Part shown: positions 46,401-53,537 of the stretch, piece after piece | Position numbering within the stretch: the first letter of the stretch is position 1 | Layout of the letters: every line of letters begins with the position of its first letter | Assembly: GCA_016169945.1 (NCBI GenBank) | Contig: JADLSH010000190.1 | Coordinates: 5,394,001 to 5,458,000 of the forward strand | Direction: 5' to 3' | Length of the DNA: 64,000 bases | Source: Trachythela sp. YZ-2020 | Lineage: Eukaryota; Cnidaria; Anthozoa; Malacalcyonacea; Clavulariidae | The notes under the pieces: model-generated | The model's database searches: none | Told to the model about the DNA's origin: nothing | What the model saw: the letters and a program-made list of their open reading frames with translations, nothing else | Made by a program: the position numbers and the translations under genes

Positions 46401-49400
46401 ATCATAACTAAATTCAAACTGTGTAAATTCTATAAAAACAGATAGACTTTACTATTAAATAAGTAGATGGATGATATTAGGCTACTTTATCAATAATGTC
46501 AATCTTATAAACAAATTATAAACAAACGACAATTCATATAGAAACTCAAAACAAATATGTAAATAGCACACAAATAGTAACAGGTTTTTGATTGGCTTGC
46601 AAAAATGATATTTTCACACGTAAAAATATCGTAATTTTTCTCAGTGGCATAAAACTCTATATAACACTTATGTTTATATAATAAATCTTATTCTTACACA
46701 TTTTTGGGACTTGTGTATTTGATTGGTATATCAATTTTTGAACTTCATACATGTAACTCTGGTATGTATTTCTTTTGGTTTGTATTTATTCCAATAAATC
46801 TTTTATAACATCGATATATTTTGGTGTTATATAAAACAAATAATGAATGCTTTCATATTTTAACCATTGAACTCATAAACATTCATTATTTGTATAATAT
46901 TAACCTTGAGATGGGAGTGCCGGGGACCTGCCCCCCGCCCCTGGAGATATTGCCATTCTCCCATGGGAAAATTTAGACTAAAGTTAAAGGCATTGGATAA
47001 CATTTTCATAAATTTACATGATTTTATTTTACTGGTTTTCAATGTAGTACATTGAGGCCACTGGCAACAGAGCAAAAGGCCCAATCTTAGGCCAGCGGAC
47101 CATTACTTTATAATTTAAATTTTATCTAACAATTTCTGAAGTTGTTTTTTATTCCAGGATTATACAAAGGTATAAATTATTTATATTAGCATTCGGACAT
47201 TCGGATTCGGGCAGTTTTACTGTCGACGTCCGTCTTCAGGCTTCAACTAATGTTCTTATACTTTACAAAAGTACTTCTGAAGTGTTTTGGGTTGTTTTCT
47301 ATTTATTCATGTAGTTAGATAGGCTAAATGATGATTTAAAATTACCAAAACTTTCTAACATCACCCCCAAACAACGCAGAGATTGCCGCTTTAGAGAGGA
47401 CAATGGTCACGACTCCCTACAGTTTAACTGGTGTACCATAATCTATACTGAGAAACTGACGGGCAGGGTGAAAGTTCATGTTAAGGATGGCCTATGTTTT
47501 GTATAATGTCATTGCTTCTTTCTCAACCCACGATTTCCTGCAGTATTGAATCTTGAAATGGCCGCCAGACCTTTCCTACCTTAACAGGAGCGCCGATGAG
47601 AACGCTGTAAGTATGATACAATTTTAGATATTTTATTGGTTTGAGAGTCCTAATTTGCTGGAGTTATATTTTCTTAGAATAATCCCTGAAAAACTTGTAA
47701 TCCAGCATTTGCTGCAAAGCGTTTTTGAATAAACATTCTTTATGATTATATATTCAACTATATTCGGAGTCGCTCGTAATTCGCACCATATACGTGCATA
47801 GACGAAAATATAAATATTTTTATAGTGATTAAAACAAACTCCATGACTAAACAAGTTTTGGTCAGGGATCATTAGTCATTTTACGGAATACAAAACTGAT
47901 AGCCCTCGAATATTTGCTGCAACTAAGTGCATTGAGCAGTTATAACTATCCAGAAAACTAGGTTTTAGTCATATATTTAGGAATTTTCTTAGTACTAATT
48001 TTCGCTCAAAAAGACTTTTGACTGATTTTAGAGTTTCCGTCTCTTCGAATCTATCCCTATAGTCAACGATTGACGAGGGTATACGCGAGTTTTTTTTCGT
48101 TTGACCGCTGCAGGGGCTAATATTTACAATATTTGCCAAAAGGTAGTAGTAGAACGACAAAGCGTACGCGCAGAATTTGAATGCACGGAATTTCCTGAAT
48201 TTGCTTTCATACTTGTAAAAAACATGCACCACCCCTCCCCACCCCCCTTTCTCCTTTCAATGTTGTTTAAACTGGTTTTTCTAAAATATGTATCACTAAA
48301 TAAATATGGTTGTCGAAGCTTTGTTCTTTTAATCCATGCAGATACAGAGAGATGTCCGCACTAGAGAGATGTCCGTATTAAAGAGGTGTCCATATTAGAG
48401 AGGTGTCCATATTAGAGGTGTCCATATTAGAGACGCGTCTTTATTAGAGAGGTGTGCGTATTAGAGAGGTGTCCGTATTAGAGAGGTGTCTGTGGTTTAA
48501 ACTACTTAATATTTACCTCAATATTGCCATTGATGTCGGACTTGACCGGAGCAAACGCCGTTGGTCCAAGAATGTCTATAACAAAATATGTCATACATTA
48601 TTAATAAACATCTTGTATTACACCTACACTGTACCCCAATACAGTATGAGTATAAAGCCGGTGGTTTCGAAGTCATGAATCATGTCTCCCCTTTTTCTCA
48701 TGTGTGCCCTTATAAATCCGCCATTTTGTGGAGACAAAATTTTTACTGAAAAGAGATAGGAGTAGACATTCTATATCTATGATTTCTATGGGACCAATCT
48801 GTTGTTTGGAGAATAATGCCGGTGGTCGTCAAGTGTTTTGCCAGCTTTTTGAGTATATGTTTTCAAATTTCCAGGGTATGTCTACAAATACATGTATGAA
48901 TCTGTAGAGGCATTGCTATAAATATTTTTGGTCATAGTTTGTAGTTGGCTCTTCATACACGGATTCTTATACAAACTGTCCGTTATATAGCCGCGGTAGT
49001 TTTTACTTGTATATACGGTATTCAGCAAGGCATTCAGAGTCGGGGTTGTGCCTGTGGTGAGATTGAGAAAGTGGCAGGATCAGAACATTGTCTCCCACAT
49101 ACACCCCCACGTTCCGGCAGGAAGCATATAAGCGGTCATTTCTTTCGATACTTGTCACTGCAGATGATTCTTTTACATGCCTTTGTGGCTTTGTGCAGCT
49201 TTTTTGCTTCATCAAGTGTCAATCAGCTATGCTTATTTACTGTAGTATAAGAATGGCTAAAGTTCTTGTTGAAAACTACAAAAATTACTCCTTTATATTA
49301 CAGTATTTGTAGAGTATTTTAGATTTTTAGACAATAGTTAACATTAAAAAGCACTTCTATATATTTGTTCTAGCTACAGTATTCTCTTGCCAAGGCAATG

Positions 49401-51236
49401 GTTAAATGCTGTAATGAATGCAATGAAAAATACAGATTTAGAAGACCATGTAGGATAATGTTGTAAAGAAAGTTAGACGGTTGTAAACCTTGTAACACCC
49501 ACTGGAGCTCTGGCCGTTGCAGGCTTACCTTAAAAGCCCATATTCAATTTGTAATCAGAATGTTGTCTGTTGTCAATTGTTTAGGGCTCTCCATTGTTTC
49601 AGAGCTCCAGCAGGTGTTACAAGGTTTACAACTGTCTAACTTTCTTTACAACATTATCCTACATGGTCTTCTAAATCTGTATTTTACATTGCATTCATCA
49701 CAGCATTTAACCATTGCCTTGGGGTTGCCTTAACCAAACCTTTAGGTTTCAATAATAAGGATTCAGGGCCAGACTTACGGGGGGGTTTGGGGGGTGTCAT
49801 ACCCCCCCCCAGAAATTCTATTAGGAGTTTCAGTCGGCAGAAGTGCTATTTTAGTCGGCAGACAAAAATATTTTTGATGACTAACAATTGATTCATTGAT
49901 GACTAATAATTGATGCATCACGGACAAGTAGAGTGATTTCTACAGGACTACATTAATAGTAATACATTATTATTCATTGTACTCTGTTATGGTTTTCTCA
50001 TTGGCTAAAAACTTGCGAATTATTATCGATATCTGCCGGTGCCCACGCTAGTTTTCAGCGGAAACAGTAATCTGCAGAGATAATTGGACGGCGCCCGGAA
50101 TATTCCAGCGGTATATCGCATAAAATTACAAATAAGCGGGAAATTTTGAAGTTTGTTTTGTCTTCAAGTTTGTTTTGAAGTTTGTTTTAAAACCTTAAAA
50201 GGGGCGGATTCACCTATGAAGAATCGAACTCGAGCGTTTGCGTTGGCGGGTCAATGCATTACCATTAGACTACGAGCGACAGCTTCACACTTTATCGACA
50301 TTAAAGTTTTTTTCTATTTCAAACAGTTCCGCAAAGATATCCTTGTCATTATTGGAAGTGAGAGATGAATAAGCGCTGGGGCAACAGTGACTATAGGTTT
50401 CAGCTCGCATTTGTCTCCAATCCGGCAATCATGGTCACAAAACAACGTCTTTATACTATAAAAAGTTTGGACCAATTACCAAATTTGTTTGGGCATAATC
50501 GAGCATGCGCAAAACCGAGTACCATATTGGGGCAATTCCTTGTAACAAATCGAATATTTAATATATTAAAACCTTCTTTCTCTTATGAATGTCATATCAG
50601 ATTGATTACGCATGCTCGATTATGCCTAAACAAATTTGGTCCAAAGTTTTTATTGTTTTGTGACCATGATTGCCGATTGGAGACAAATGCAAGCTGAAAC
50701 CTATAGTCACTGTTGCCCCAGCAACTATTCATCTCTCTGTATTGGTTGCTCAGTTTGGCCATATGTGCTCCCAAATACATCAGTATATTTTAATACCGCA
50801 GAGAGCACGCTGTCACGCTTGGCTATTCCCCACATCCCTTAAATAGCCCCAGCGACTTAACGCTCTCTAAAGCGTCTTCTTTAATAGAGTGTAATTGTTA
50901 ATCCATTTATGTATAACTTTTAAAGCTAACAGCCAATATTTACAAGTCAAATAGACAAAAAATTATTGACACAGATTTATTGTGGACAAAATACACCAGT
51001 GGACAAACAATGAGATATTCAACGTTAAAATATTTATAAAATCCGTTGTGAAACAGCTGCACCTAGTCCTAGACAGTGTATAGAAATATTTGCATCGCAC
51101 AAGACAATTACAATAGAGAAAACTCACCAAAGAAAGGAACTATTTCTTGACTTGCTTGAAGGAAAGGAAAGGTCTCGATTCTCTTGTCTTCTTGTATAGG
51201 TTGAAACCTATATTTCGCTTGTGAGAAGAACGTCAT
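25321..51236 (-). CDS. GLTP: Glycolipid transfer protein (complete, 5 exons)
   Basis: Cytosolic GLTP-fold protein that moves glycosphingolipids between membranes. Exons 51236-51128, 48575-48517, 37281-37151, 29471-29339 and 25497-25321 join in phase (1, 0, 2, 0) to 202 codons plus TAA, close to the roughly 209 residues of animal GLTP. The headgroup-recognition residues known for the family are present: Asp50, Asn54 and Lys57 in [11 protein letters not shown], Trp97 in ALLWLKR and His135 in KKYHGW. The N-terminus ([14 protein letters not shown]) and C-terminal helix are family-typical, and the tail ends DDQKKV. It has no PH domain, so it is GLTP rather than FAPP2. Introns of 2.6, 11.2, 7.7 and 3.8 kb make the gene 26 kb long. 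Intron 2 contains an intact-looking gene on the other strand, and intron 3 a retroelement. Confidence 0.96.
25527..25731. mobile_element. Foldback MITE, copy 2 (see 467-631)
   Basis: Arms from agaccatttgcagacttac through ctcgacttcattcttttgaa are mirrored on the right through gtccat. Internal loop about 50 bp. Better preserved than the copy at 0.5 kb. Confidence 0.75.
26881..27093. mobile_element. Mariner-like MITE, near-perfect palindrome
   Basis: The ends cagtgtgtctcaaaaaaaac and its complement are flanked by TA (26879-26880, 27094-27095). Arms of about 90 bp are almost identical, leaving a short loop, so the copy is probably young. Confidence 0.85.
27343..27672. mobile_element. Diverged mariner-like MITE
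   Basis: Ends cagggtgtctcaaaaaaact and, on the other strand, tagggtgtcccaaaatctg, flanked by TA. Related to the element at 26.9 kb but older. The interior includes a (gttagg)n patch at 27475-27490. Confidence 0.6.
28256..28777. mobile_element. Mariner-like MITE, 522 bp
   Basis: Ends cagggtgtataaaaa.. and ..tttttatacaccctg, with TA on both sides (28254-28255, 28778-28779). Long arms share aacttcgcgaa and acgaagttttt blocks. No transposase. Confidence 0.8.
29040..29275. repeat. Head-to-head pair of tRNA-like SINE heads
   Basis: A minus-strand copy (about 29080-29150) and a plus-strand copy (about 29187-29256) of a tRNA-like sequence (agctcagttggttagagcgc, B-box ggttcgattcctgcc) lie 35-40 bp apart. 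Outer arms agacctgaccacg / cctggtcaggtct complete the palindrome. Same family as the array at 52.7-53.6 kb. Confidence 0.7.
29339..29471 (-). CDS. GLTP: GLTP exon 4
   Basis: 133 bp after CTTTCCCAG; encodes [19 protein letters not shown] and [15 protein letters not shown] with the conserved His. Donor is consensus GTATGT. Confidence 0.96.
30165..30425. mobile_element. Foldback element, copy 2 (see 3265-3815)
   Basis: Arms actttatggtttccgtgttt and its complement around a ctcgagccgaaggcgag core, then a second half-unit ending aacacgggtttcgacc. Lacks the SINE found in the 3.3 kb copy. Confidence 0.75.
30798..30882 (+). repeat. Split direct repeat A1
   Basis: 85 bp from ttactattctaag to gttaaacgagac, matching A2 with about two differences. 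Contains a TATA-like box at 30832-30839, so it is a likely promoter region. Confidence 0.85.
30908..33961 (+). pseudogene. gag-like gene part 1, two exons with a minisatellite-filled intron
   Basis: Exon 1 (30908-31039, 44 codons from ATG) is Pro/Glu-rich ([10 protein letters not shown]...) and ends CAG at a GTATGT donor. Exon 2 starts after CTTCTTAG at 33818, in the same phase, with a predicted coiled coil [20 protein letters not shown]. It reaches a stop at 33959-33961, just where an overlapping frame continues ([20 protein letters not shown]), so a frameshift is likely. The 2.8 kb intron carries the tandem repeat at 31.7-33.35 kb. Function by analogy: nucleocapsid-type protein. Confidence 0.55.
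31727..33350. repeat. Minisatellite, 84-bp dimer of two ~42-bp monomers
   Basis: Alternating monomers, one with ggttgtggccaatttacaac, the other with ggttgaggccaatttacagt, each starting at gtattggtt. About 14-15 dimers are highly regular from 31740 to 32990; copies decay progressively to about 33350. The array lies in the intron of the gag-like gene. Long minus-strand open frames here are artefacts of the repeat. Confidence 0.95.
34146..34337 (+). pseudogene. gag-like part 2 with CCHC zinc knuckle
   Basis: Open frame with an Arg/Gly-rich stretch ([13 protein letters not shown]) followed by [14 protein letters not shown] (34260-34301), a perfect CX2CX4HX4C knuckle as in retroelement nucleocapsid proteins. 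It is in a different frame from the upstream coiled coil, so the gene is broken. Confidence 0.7.
35252..35324 (+). repeat. Split direct repeat B1
   Basis: 73 bp from gggctcgcatttcccataac to gattactatt, identical or nearly so to B2 at 36190-36262. Overlaps A2 by a few bases at ttactatt. Confidence 0.85.
35317..35400 (+). repeat. Split direct repeat A2
   Basis: 84 bp copy of A1; after gttaaacgagac the sequences diverge. Confidence 0.85.
35565..36152. mobile_element. hAT-like element, 588 bp, inserted between A2 and B2
   Basis: Ends taggcacagacagattgtgc and its complement; an exact 8-bp duplication ccaacgac flanks them (35557-35564 and 36153-36160). The interior repeats gttgctc-type motifs, with no transposase. 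It must be younger than the host retroelement. Confidence 0.85.
36190..36262 (+). repeat. Split direct repeat B2 (3' end of element)
   Basis: 73 bp copy of B1; marks the right boundary of the retroelement. Confidence 0.85.
36634..36752. repeat. 7-bp tandem repeat (tgtatac)n
   Basis: About 17 units of tgtatac, with one or two tgtatag variants at the left. Translations from it are meaningless. Confidence 0.95.
36866..36968. repeat. Palindrome, ~103 bp
   Basis: Arms aggattgcgtgatcctaaca and its complement around a ctttctgaaag hairpin. Resembles the 'gtttggatcaggcc' foldback family in layout. Confidence 0.7.
37151..37281 (-). CDS. GLTP: GLTP exon 3
   Basis: 131 bp after CATTTGCAG; encodes [20 protein letters not shown] through DALLWLK. 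Donor GTGTAA. Contains the Trp that stacks on the first sugar. Confidence 0.95.
37490..38170. repeat. 17-bp minisatellite (gtgtccgtattagagag)n
   Basis: About 40 imperfect copies of a 17-bp unit with common c/t and a/g variants. A smaller array of the same unit lies at 48345-48492 in the same GLTP intron. Confidence 0.95.
38308..38455. mobile_element. Harbinger-like MITE, TTA duplication
   Basis: Ends aggctgttttccact and atggaaaatagcct with TTA at 38305-38307 and 38456-38458. Inner arms include taccgaaacg / gtacgttacg-type pairs. Confidence 0.75.
38470..38650. repeat. Dispersed repeat, inverted copy of 10612-10835
   Basis: Reverse complement shares aagtgcatgaat, agattccaga-type and ggttttggccggcccctttac blocks with the 10.6 kb copy. 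It directly follows the MITE. Confidence 0.6.
41689..41841. mobile_element. Harbinger-like MITE, TTA duplication
   Basis: Ends aggctcttttccactc and gagtggaaaagagcct with TTA at 41686-41688 and 41842-41844. Long inner arms aaccaactcgcaaactcgc and mirror. Same family layout as 38308-38455. Confidence 0.85.
42510..42640. repeat. Dispersed repeat upstream of the LRR gene (related copy at 7530-7650)
   Basis: Shares attaggctaaaa, gtcaacgttataaaacagct and cgcaaccagctttcat with 7.5-7.65 kb. Includes a TATA-like gttataaaac about 260 bp upstream of the LRR reading frame; whether it acts as a promoter is unknown. Confidence 0.5.
42833..46033 (+). CDS. LRR / Cys-rich / multi-pass membrane protein
   Basis: Single uninterrupted frame of 1066 codons. 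Residues 1-22 are hydrophobic ([19 protein letters not shown]), a possible signal peptide. A capping region with Cys pairs (HCKWFGIHC) leads into about 14 leucine-rich repeats (about 92-465) of the plant-like type with the N-x-L-x-G-x-x-P pattern (e.g. [23 protein letters not shown]). Residues 500-655 are Cys-rich ([32 protein letters not shown]), resembling Eph-receptor/GCC2-like modules. From about 656 to 1047 there are roughly 8-10 hydrophobic segments, with [19 protein letters not shown] and the [14 protein letters not shown] loop, resembling TRP-like multi-pass domains. It is probably a surface receptor or channel; ligand unknown. TTTTCAG at 42861-42866 is a good acceptor, so the real start may lie in an upstream exon. 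It lies antisense within GLTP intron 2. Confidence 0.88.
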   Translation: MIYCRLFLLFSGISNFAFLQKRRHVDRSCLHDLAIDNNISDRTFTPADERLFLLDLYDATSGPFYWYKKTGWGKDLVDHCKWFGIHCYENGSYVKWIDLTDNGLTGRLPNFWRFRNLQGICLSINKQMTGRIPDVISSNMTRLRQLQISFSGIYGEIPWDLILQLYNLEEIQLCCMNQTKFVKLYGTIPHDIDRLQKLQVLSLGENDIKGDLPLSIRNLTKLWFLDLEFAELNSGEMWYFSNMSQLTYIHLTNCRLGGTIPTDFGKTNPNIVELRLYGNKLEGEIKYCFDQGFQKTTQLNLGWNNLHGLLPTTFKKLQTLQVLDLSNNNFTGFAANLSFNSQLEIVYLDGNTHLKIDGNRLLDALQPCLYSLRMLVASNCGLKGELSSSFWDFYQVMYIDLSNNNMTGRVPTNDAYSMVYLIYLALASNNFTGELPMSFFAPLKSLTYLDVRQNRFLKCKDIFPNMYMMVTYNVKIQRDTFSCPTVHLTNSGGRANSFPGLYRGRVEMDPGYHDYSLCFCNKGYYGYRRYCKPCMKGGSCKVEAEKINKTETSPSTNQIEVKMNIKKGYWPCCGDFENVTKMVKCSQQEIFDDEICNPSGDCNCRLQLVNDQMKTTCNSSCVCRYGNEGRFCSQCINSYYKKGSLCVPCPEFRKNFPIILIISFFACFVMSISLLICLRRRKRRVVIVLMFLFAVALIVLHTKSIIPGWFYMLIFAVWILGLSDAGRSLKSFWSIAVFFFQSLDAMLSDANVWPTKIVLLKYQITNAFNFEFSELTCSFSAAKRPEVGFAVILLLPVAAISLIWLLYALGKVSCGRNRNISSHRCKRCTLQILLFVYFPITAKTFDALFSCEHSDGLSYLKNTPWLDCNGTSYNRLLVLGYVSLVVFVIGIPLFIFAPLLYKYLDNEGQVISQDIDIWLKPLYEEFKPPFRRYFRLVFLTRRLLLAVFLTIVPTTSSYQILSITLLLITFIIITLVSRPYKGYSEKYEFETLSDLAVSIVLLLSFVSLASLRLSTKLDNSLLWLIISMNLVVVSCCFLGILSLFLVNLWKSPNLQAENVQFEPILN
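48345..48492. repeat. 17-bp minisatellite, second array
   Basis: About 8 units of the same gtccgtattagagaggt repeat as at 37.5-38.2 kb, ending 25 bp from GLTP exon 2. Confidence 0.9.
48517..48575 (-). CDS. GLTP: GLTP exon 2
   Basis: 59 bp after TTTGTTATAG; completes Asp and encodes [19 protein letters not shown]. Donor GTAAAT. Carries the Asp/Asn headgroup-binding pair. Confidence 0.95.
49390..49722. mobile_element. Foldback MITE with ~120-bp arms
   Basis: Arms ccaaggcaatggttaaatgc ... gttacaaggtttacaac mirror each other almost perfectly around a loop of about 80 bp (GLTP intron 1). A high-identity inverted repeat suggests recent activity. Confidence 0.8.
50361..50738. mobile_element. Foldback MITE with ~145-bp arms
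   Basis: Arms begin agagatgaataagcgctggg and include gtgactataggtttcagct and gcataatcgagcatgcg, with mirrored copies on the right. Located in GLTP intron 1. Confidence 0.8.
51128..51236 (-). CDS. GLTP: GLTP exon 1
   Basis: 36 codons from ATG 51236 ([11 protein letters not shown]...) plus one base, ending at donor GTGAGT (51127-51122). The segment [12 protein letters not shown] matches the GLTP N-terminus. Confidence 0.93.
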
Positions 51237-51439
51237 TTTTGTTGCAAATTACTGTCAATTGAAGTACTAAACCCGTGAACCGAAGTACTTTTGTGATGTT
51301 GTCTTTCATTCATGATTGAGCCCGCGATTATTTGGCGCAAAATCTATAAAGGTCAAGCCAACGACTGGTACTTCATGTTAGGTGATACCTGTCACAATAT
51401 TGATCACGAGTTAATATACAACTATTTCAATTGACACTT

Positions 51440-51835
51440 CTGGTGTGAACATTGAACGCTATCTGGGAGTATCTTATCCTTTCCTTCATCGGACATCAGT
51501 AATCAGACGCAGACTGCTAACACTCCTCGTAATATTACTCATTCTATATACTACATTAACAACGATTTCCGCAAACGACTTGGTGATTTCCTTCCCAGTG
51601 GCTTCAATATATAATTTTTATGGTTATTATATTTCCACCTTTCACATTCATTAACTACAAACTGTTTAAGATTTCCAGAAAAGTGCGCAGGAACAACCCA
51701 ATATCACCCGGAAAAAGAACAATAAATTTGAAAAACATTTCTATTGTTTACTCGCAGCTGCTTGTCTTGTATTATTGTCCATTCTAGGCAGTCTCTACAT
51801 TGCACTTAATTTTAACGAAAAATCGAGTTCAAAGA
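51440..51835 (+). pseudogene. Rhodopsin-family GPCR fragment
   Basis: Reads NIERYLGVSYPFLHRTSVIR, the end of TM3 with the DRY-equivalent ERY motif and intracellular loop 2. It continues into a hydrophobic TM4 (LLTLLVILLILYTTL), TM5 with IFPPFTFINYKLFKISRKVR in another frame, and a TM6-like LAAACLVLLSILGSL in a third. Frame changes and missing ends make it a pseudogene. Cnidarian genomes have many intronless GPCRs of this type. It lies 0.2 kb upstream of GLTP on the opposite strand. Confidence 0.75.
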
Positions 51836-52184
51836 ATAGTGCCGGTGCGCGTTTCCTATGTAAACTTGCTTAATTCAGAAATTGCACAACTTGTAGTAAC
51901 ACGCAACTGAAACAATAAACAGCGATTGATTTAAAACAGAGAAAGAGTGGAAAGAAATAGGCCTTTGTAACGCCGGCACGTCATTAGAAATTACTCTGTT
52001 TATTGAAAAGAGAATCTACTCTCGAATTTAGCGCATCCAGAATCTCTACAATTAATTGTAGAACTGAGAAGATTCGCTTTAAACAGACGGGAAGATGTGA
52101 CTTATTGTAGTTAAACATTGGTGTGAAGTTTTTATGAAGAAAGTGTCGTTTTAGGCACAACCTCCTTTGTAGACACAACCTCCT

Positions 52185-52617
52185 TGGGGGTCTCCTAATT
52201 TCCGCATATTTTTGGTGCGATTGTTGTCTATCTCTATGTTAAACCTTATTGTAGATGAAGTAATTTTAGTCGGTATCGGGCTAACCGCGTTTGCAAGTTT
52301 CCAAAGCCAGGGAACACATTGTTGGTTTAATGAGGAATTCAATATTTTTGTGAGTATCGGAGCAAAGTACTGCGCGAAATCTTTCCACAACCAGTAGGGA
52401 AGCCCGTCCGGACTTGGTGTAGTTCGTTTTAGTTTCTTCATAATTTTTTCAACAGTATTTACGGCATCAACCATAGGAATAGGGGTTCCTTCCGGAATTG
52501 GTAAAAGGTCCTGTGCCGTGTACTGTGTATCAGTATTTATTTTTTGAAAATACAAATTAATAAGATCTGGATCAATAGAAGAACTAATATTATTACTTTT
52601 ATTTCTCCTACCAGTAA
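52185..52617 (-). pseudogene. Non-LTR retrotransposon fragment (start of reverse transcriptase)
   Basis: Minus-strand frame with VEKIMKKLKRTTPSPDGLPY, then WLWKDFAQYFAPILTKILNS and CVPWLWKLANAVSPIP, the N-terminal RT motifs (SPDGLP..L) of CR1-like elements. Catalytic motifs are missing. Confidence 0.85.
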
Positions 52618-52712
52618 TTCTGTTGACAGTGTTTCATACTTTTTATTCTCATCATAGATATATACACAATTTAAGACCTAACCAGGAACGGTTGCGAAAA
52701 AAGCAACACTAG

Positions 52713-52790
52713 GTCCTCTGGCAGGAATTGAACCCACGGTCCTGCGATTCCGGTGCAGCGCGCGCTCTAACCAACTGAGCTACAGAGGCC
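52713..52790 (-). repeat. tRNA-like head, copy A
   Basis: Contains A-box agctcagttggttagagcgc and B-box gggttcaattcc, and the ends can pair (cctctg/cagagg). It has an extra gcgc in the anticodon arm, so it is not a functional tRNA. Confidence 0.6.
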
Positions 52791-52988
52791 AGTTGCTGAG
52801 CTGTAACCGTAAGTTCTGTATATATAGGTTATCGGGTGTGCGGGTTGTGATAAGGTAAACTTCAAAGATTTTTTTGGCACTTCACTTGGTTGAACTAGAA
52901 TACTGGGTTTGGTGGATAATTTAAGTGAGTAGATATATACACAATTTAAGACCTAACCAGAAACGGTTGCGAAAAATGCAACACTAGG

Positions 52989-53060
52989 TTCTCTGGCAGG
53001 AATTGAACCCACGGCCCTGCGATTCCGGTGCAGCGCTCTAACCAACTGAGCTACAGAGAC
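52989..53060 (-). repeat. tRNA-like head, copy B
   Basis: As copy A without the extra bases. The cloverleaf can be drawn, but the anticodon loop has C instead of the invariant T at position 33. Confidence 0.6.
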
Positions 53061-53259
53061 CAGTTGCTGAGCTGTAACCGTAAGTTCTGTATATATAGGT
53101 TATCGGGTGTGCGGGTTGTGATAAGGTAAACTTCAAAGATTTTTTTGGCACTTCACTTGGTTGAACTAGAATACTGGGTTTGGTGGATAATTTAAGTGAG
53201 TAGATATATACACAATTTAAGAGCTAACCAGAAACGGTTGCGAAAAATGCAACACTAGG

Positions 53260-53331
53260 TTCTCTGGCAGGAATTGAATCCACGGCCCTGCGATTCCGGT
53301 GCAGCGCTCTAACCAACTGAGCTACAGAGAC
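53260..53331 (-). repeat. tRNA-like head, copy C
   Basis: Nearly identical to copy B, with one B-box change (ggattcaattcc). Confidence 0.6.
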
Positions 53332-53463
53332 CAGTTGCTGAGCTGTAACCGTAAGTTCTGTATATATAGGTTATCGGGTGTGCGGGTTGTGATAAGATAA
53401 ACTTCACAACCCGCACACCCGATAACTTATATATACAGAACTTACGGTTACAGCTCAGCAACT

Positions 53464-53537
53464 GGCCTCTGTAGCTCAGTTGGTTAGAGCGCTGCACCGG
53501 AATCGCAGGGCCGTGGGTTCAATTCCTGCCAGAGGAC
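53464..53537 (+). repeat. tRNA-like head, copy D (inverted)
   Basis: Best-preserved copy: acceptor cctctg/cagagg, D arm agctc..gagc, T arm with gttcaatt. The loop ccggaat would give anticodon GGA, but the variable arm is too short for tRNA-Ser and position 33 is C, so it is SINE-like rather than a true tRNA. Confidence 0.6.

Larger units (their letters stand above)
37282..48516. other. GLTP intron 2
   Basis: 11.2 kb. Contains the 17-bp minisatellites, two Harbinger-like MITEs, a dispersed repeat, and the plus-strand LRR receptor gene. 39.0-40.8 and 46.1-48.3 kb are A/T-rich without recognisable features. 40.9-42.3 kb holds several short gcaaaaatcgcaaa-type repeats. Confidence 0.65.

Noticed and set aside
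50215..50290. Possible tRNA on the minus strand (tagtctaatggtaatgcatt, gagttcgattctt)
   Set aside because: A- and B-box-like parts are present, but the acceptor ends do not pair, so no functional tRNA can be supported.
52713..53537. Four tRNA genes
   Set aside because: Cloverleafs are drawable, but the anticodon stem has a mismatch, position 33 is C, anticodon GGA would need a long variable arm, and every copy is embedded in a repeat unit. Treated as SINE heads.
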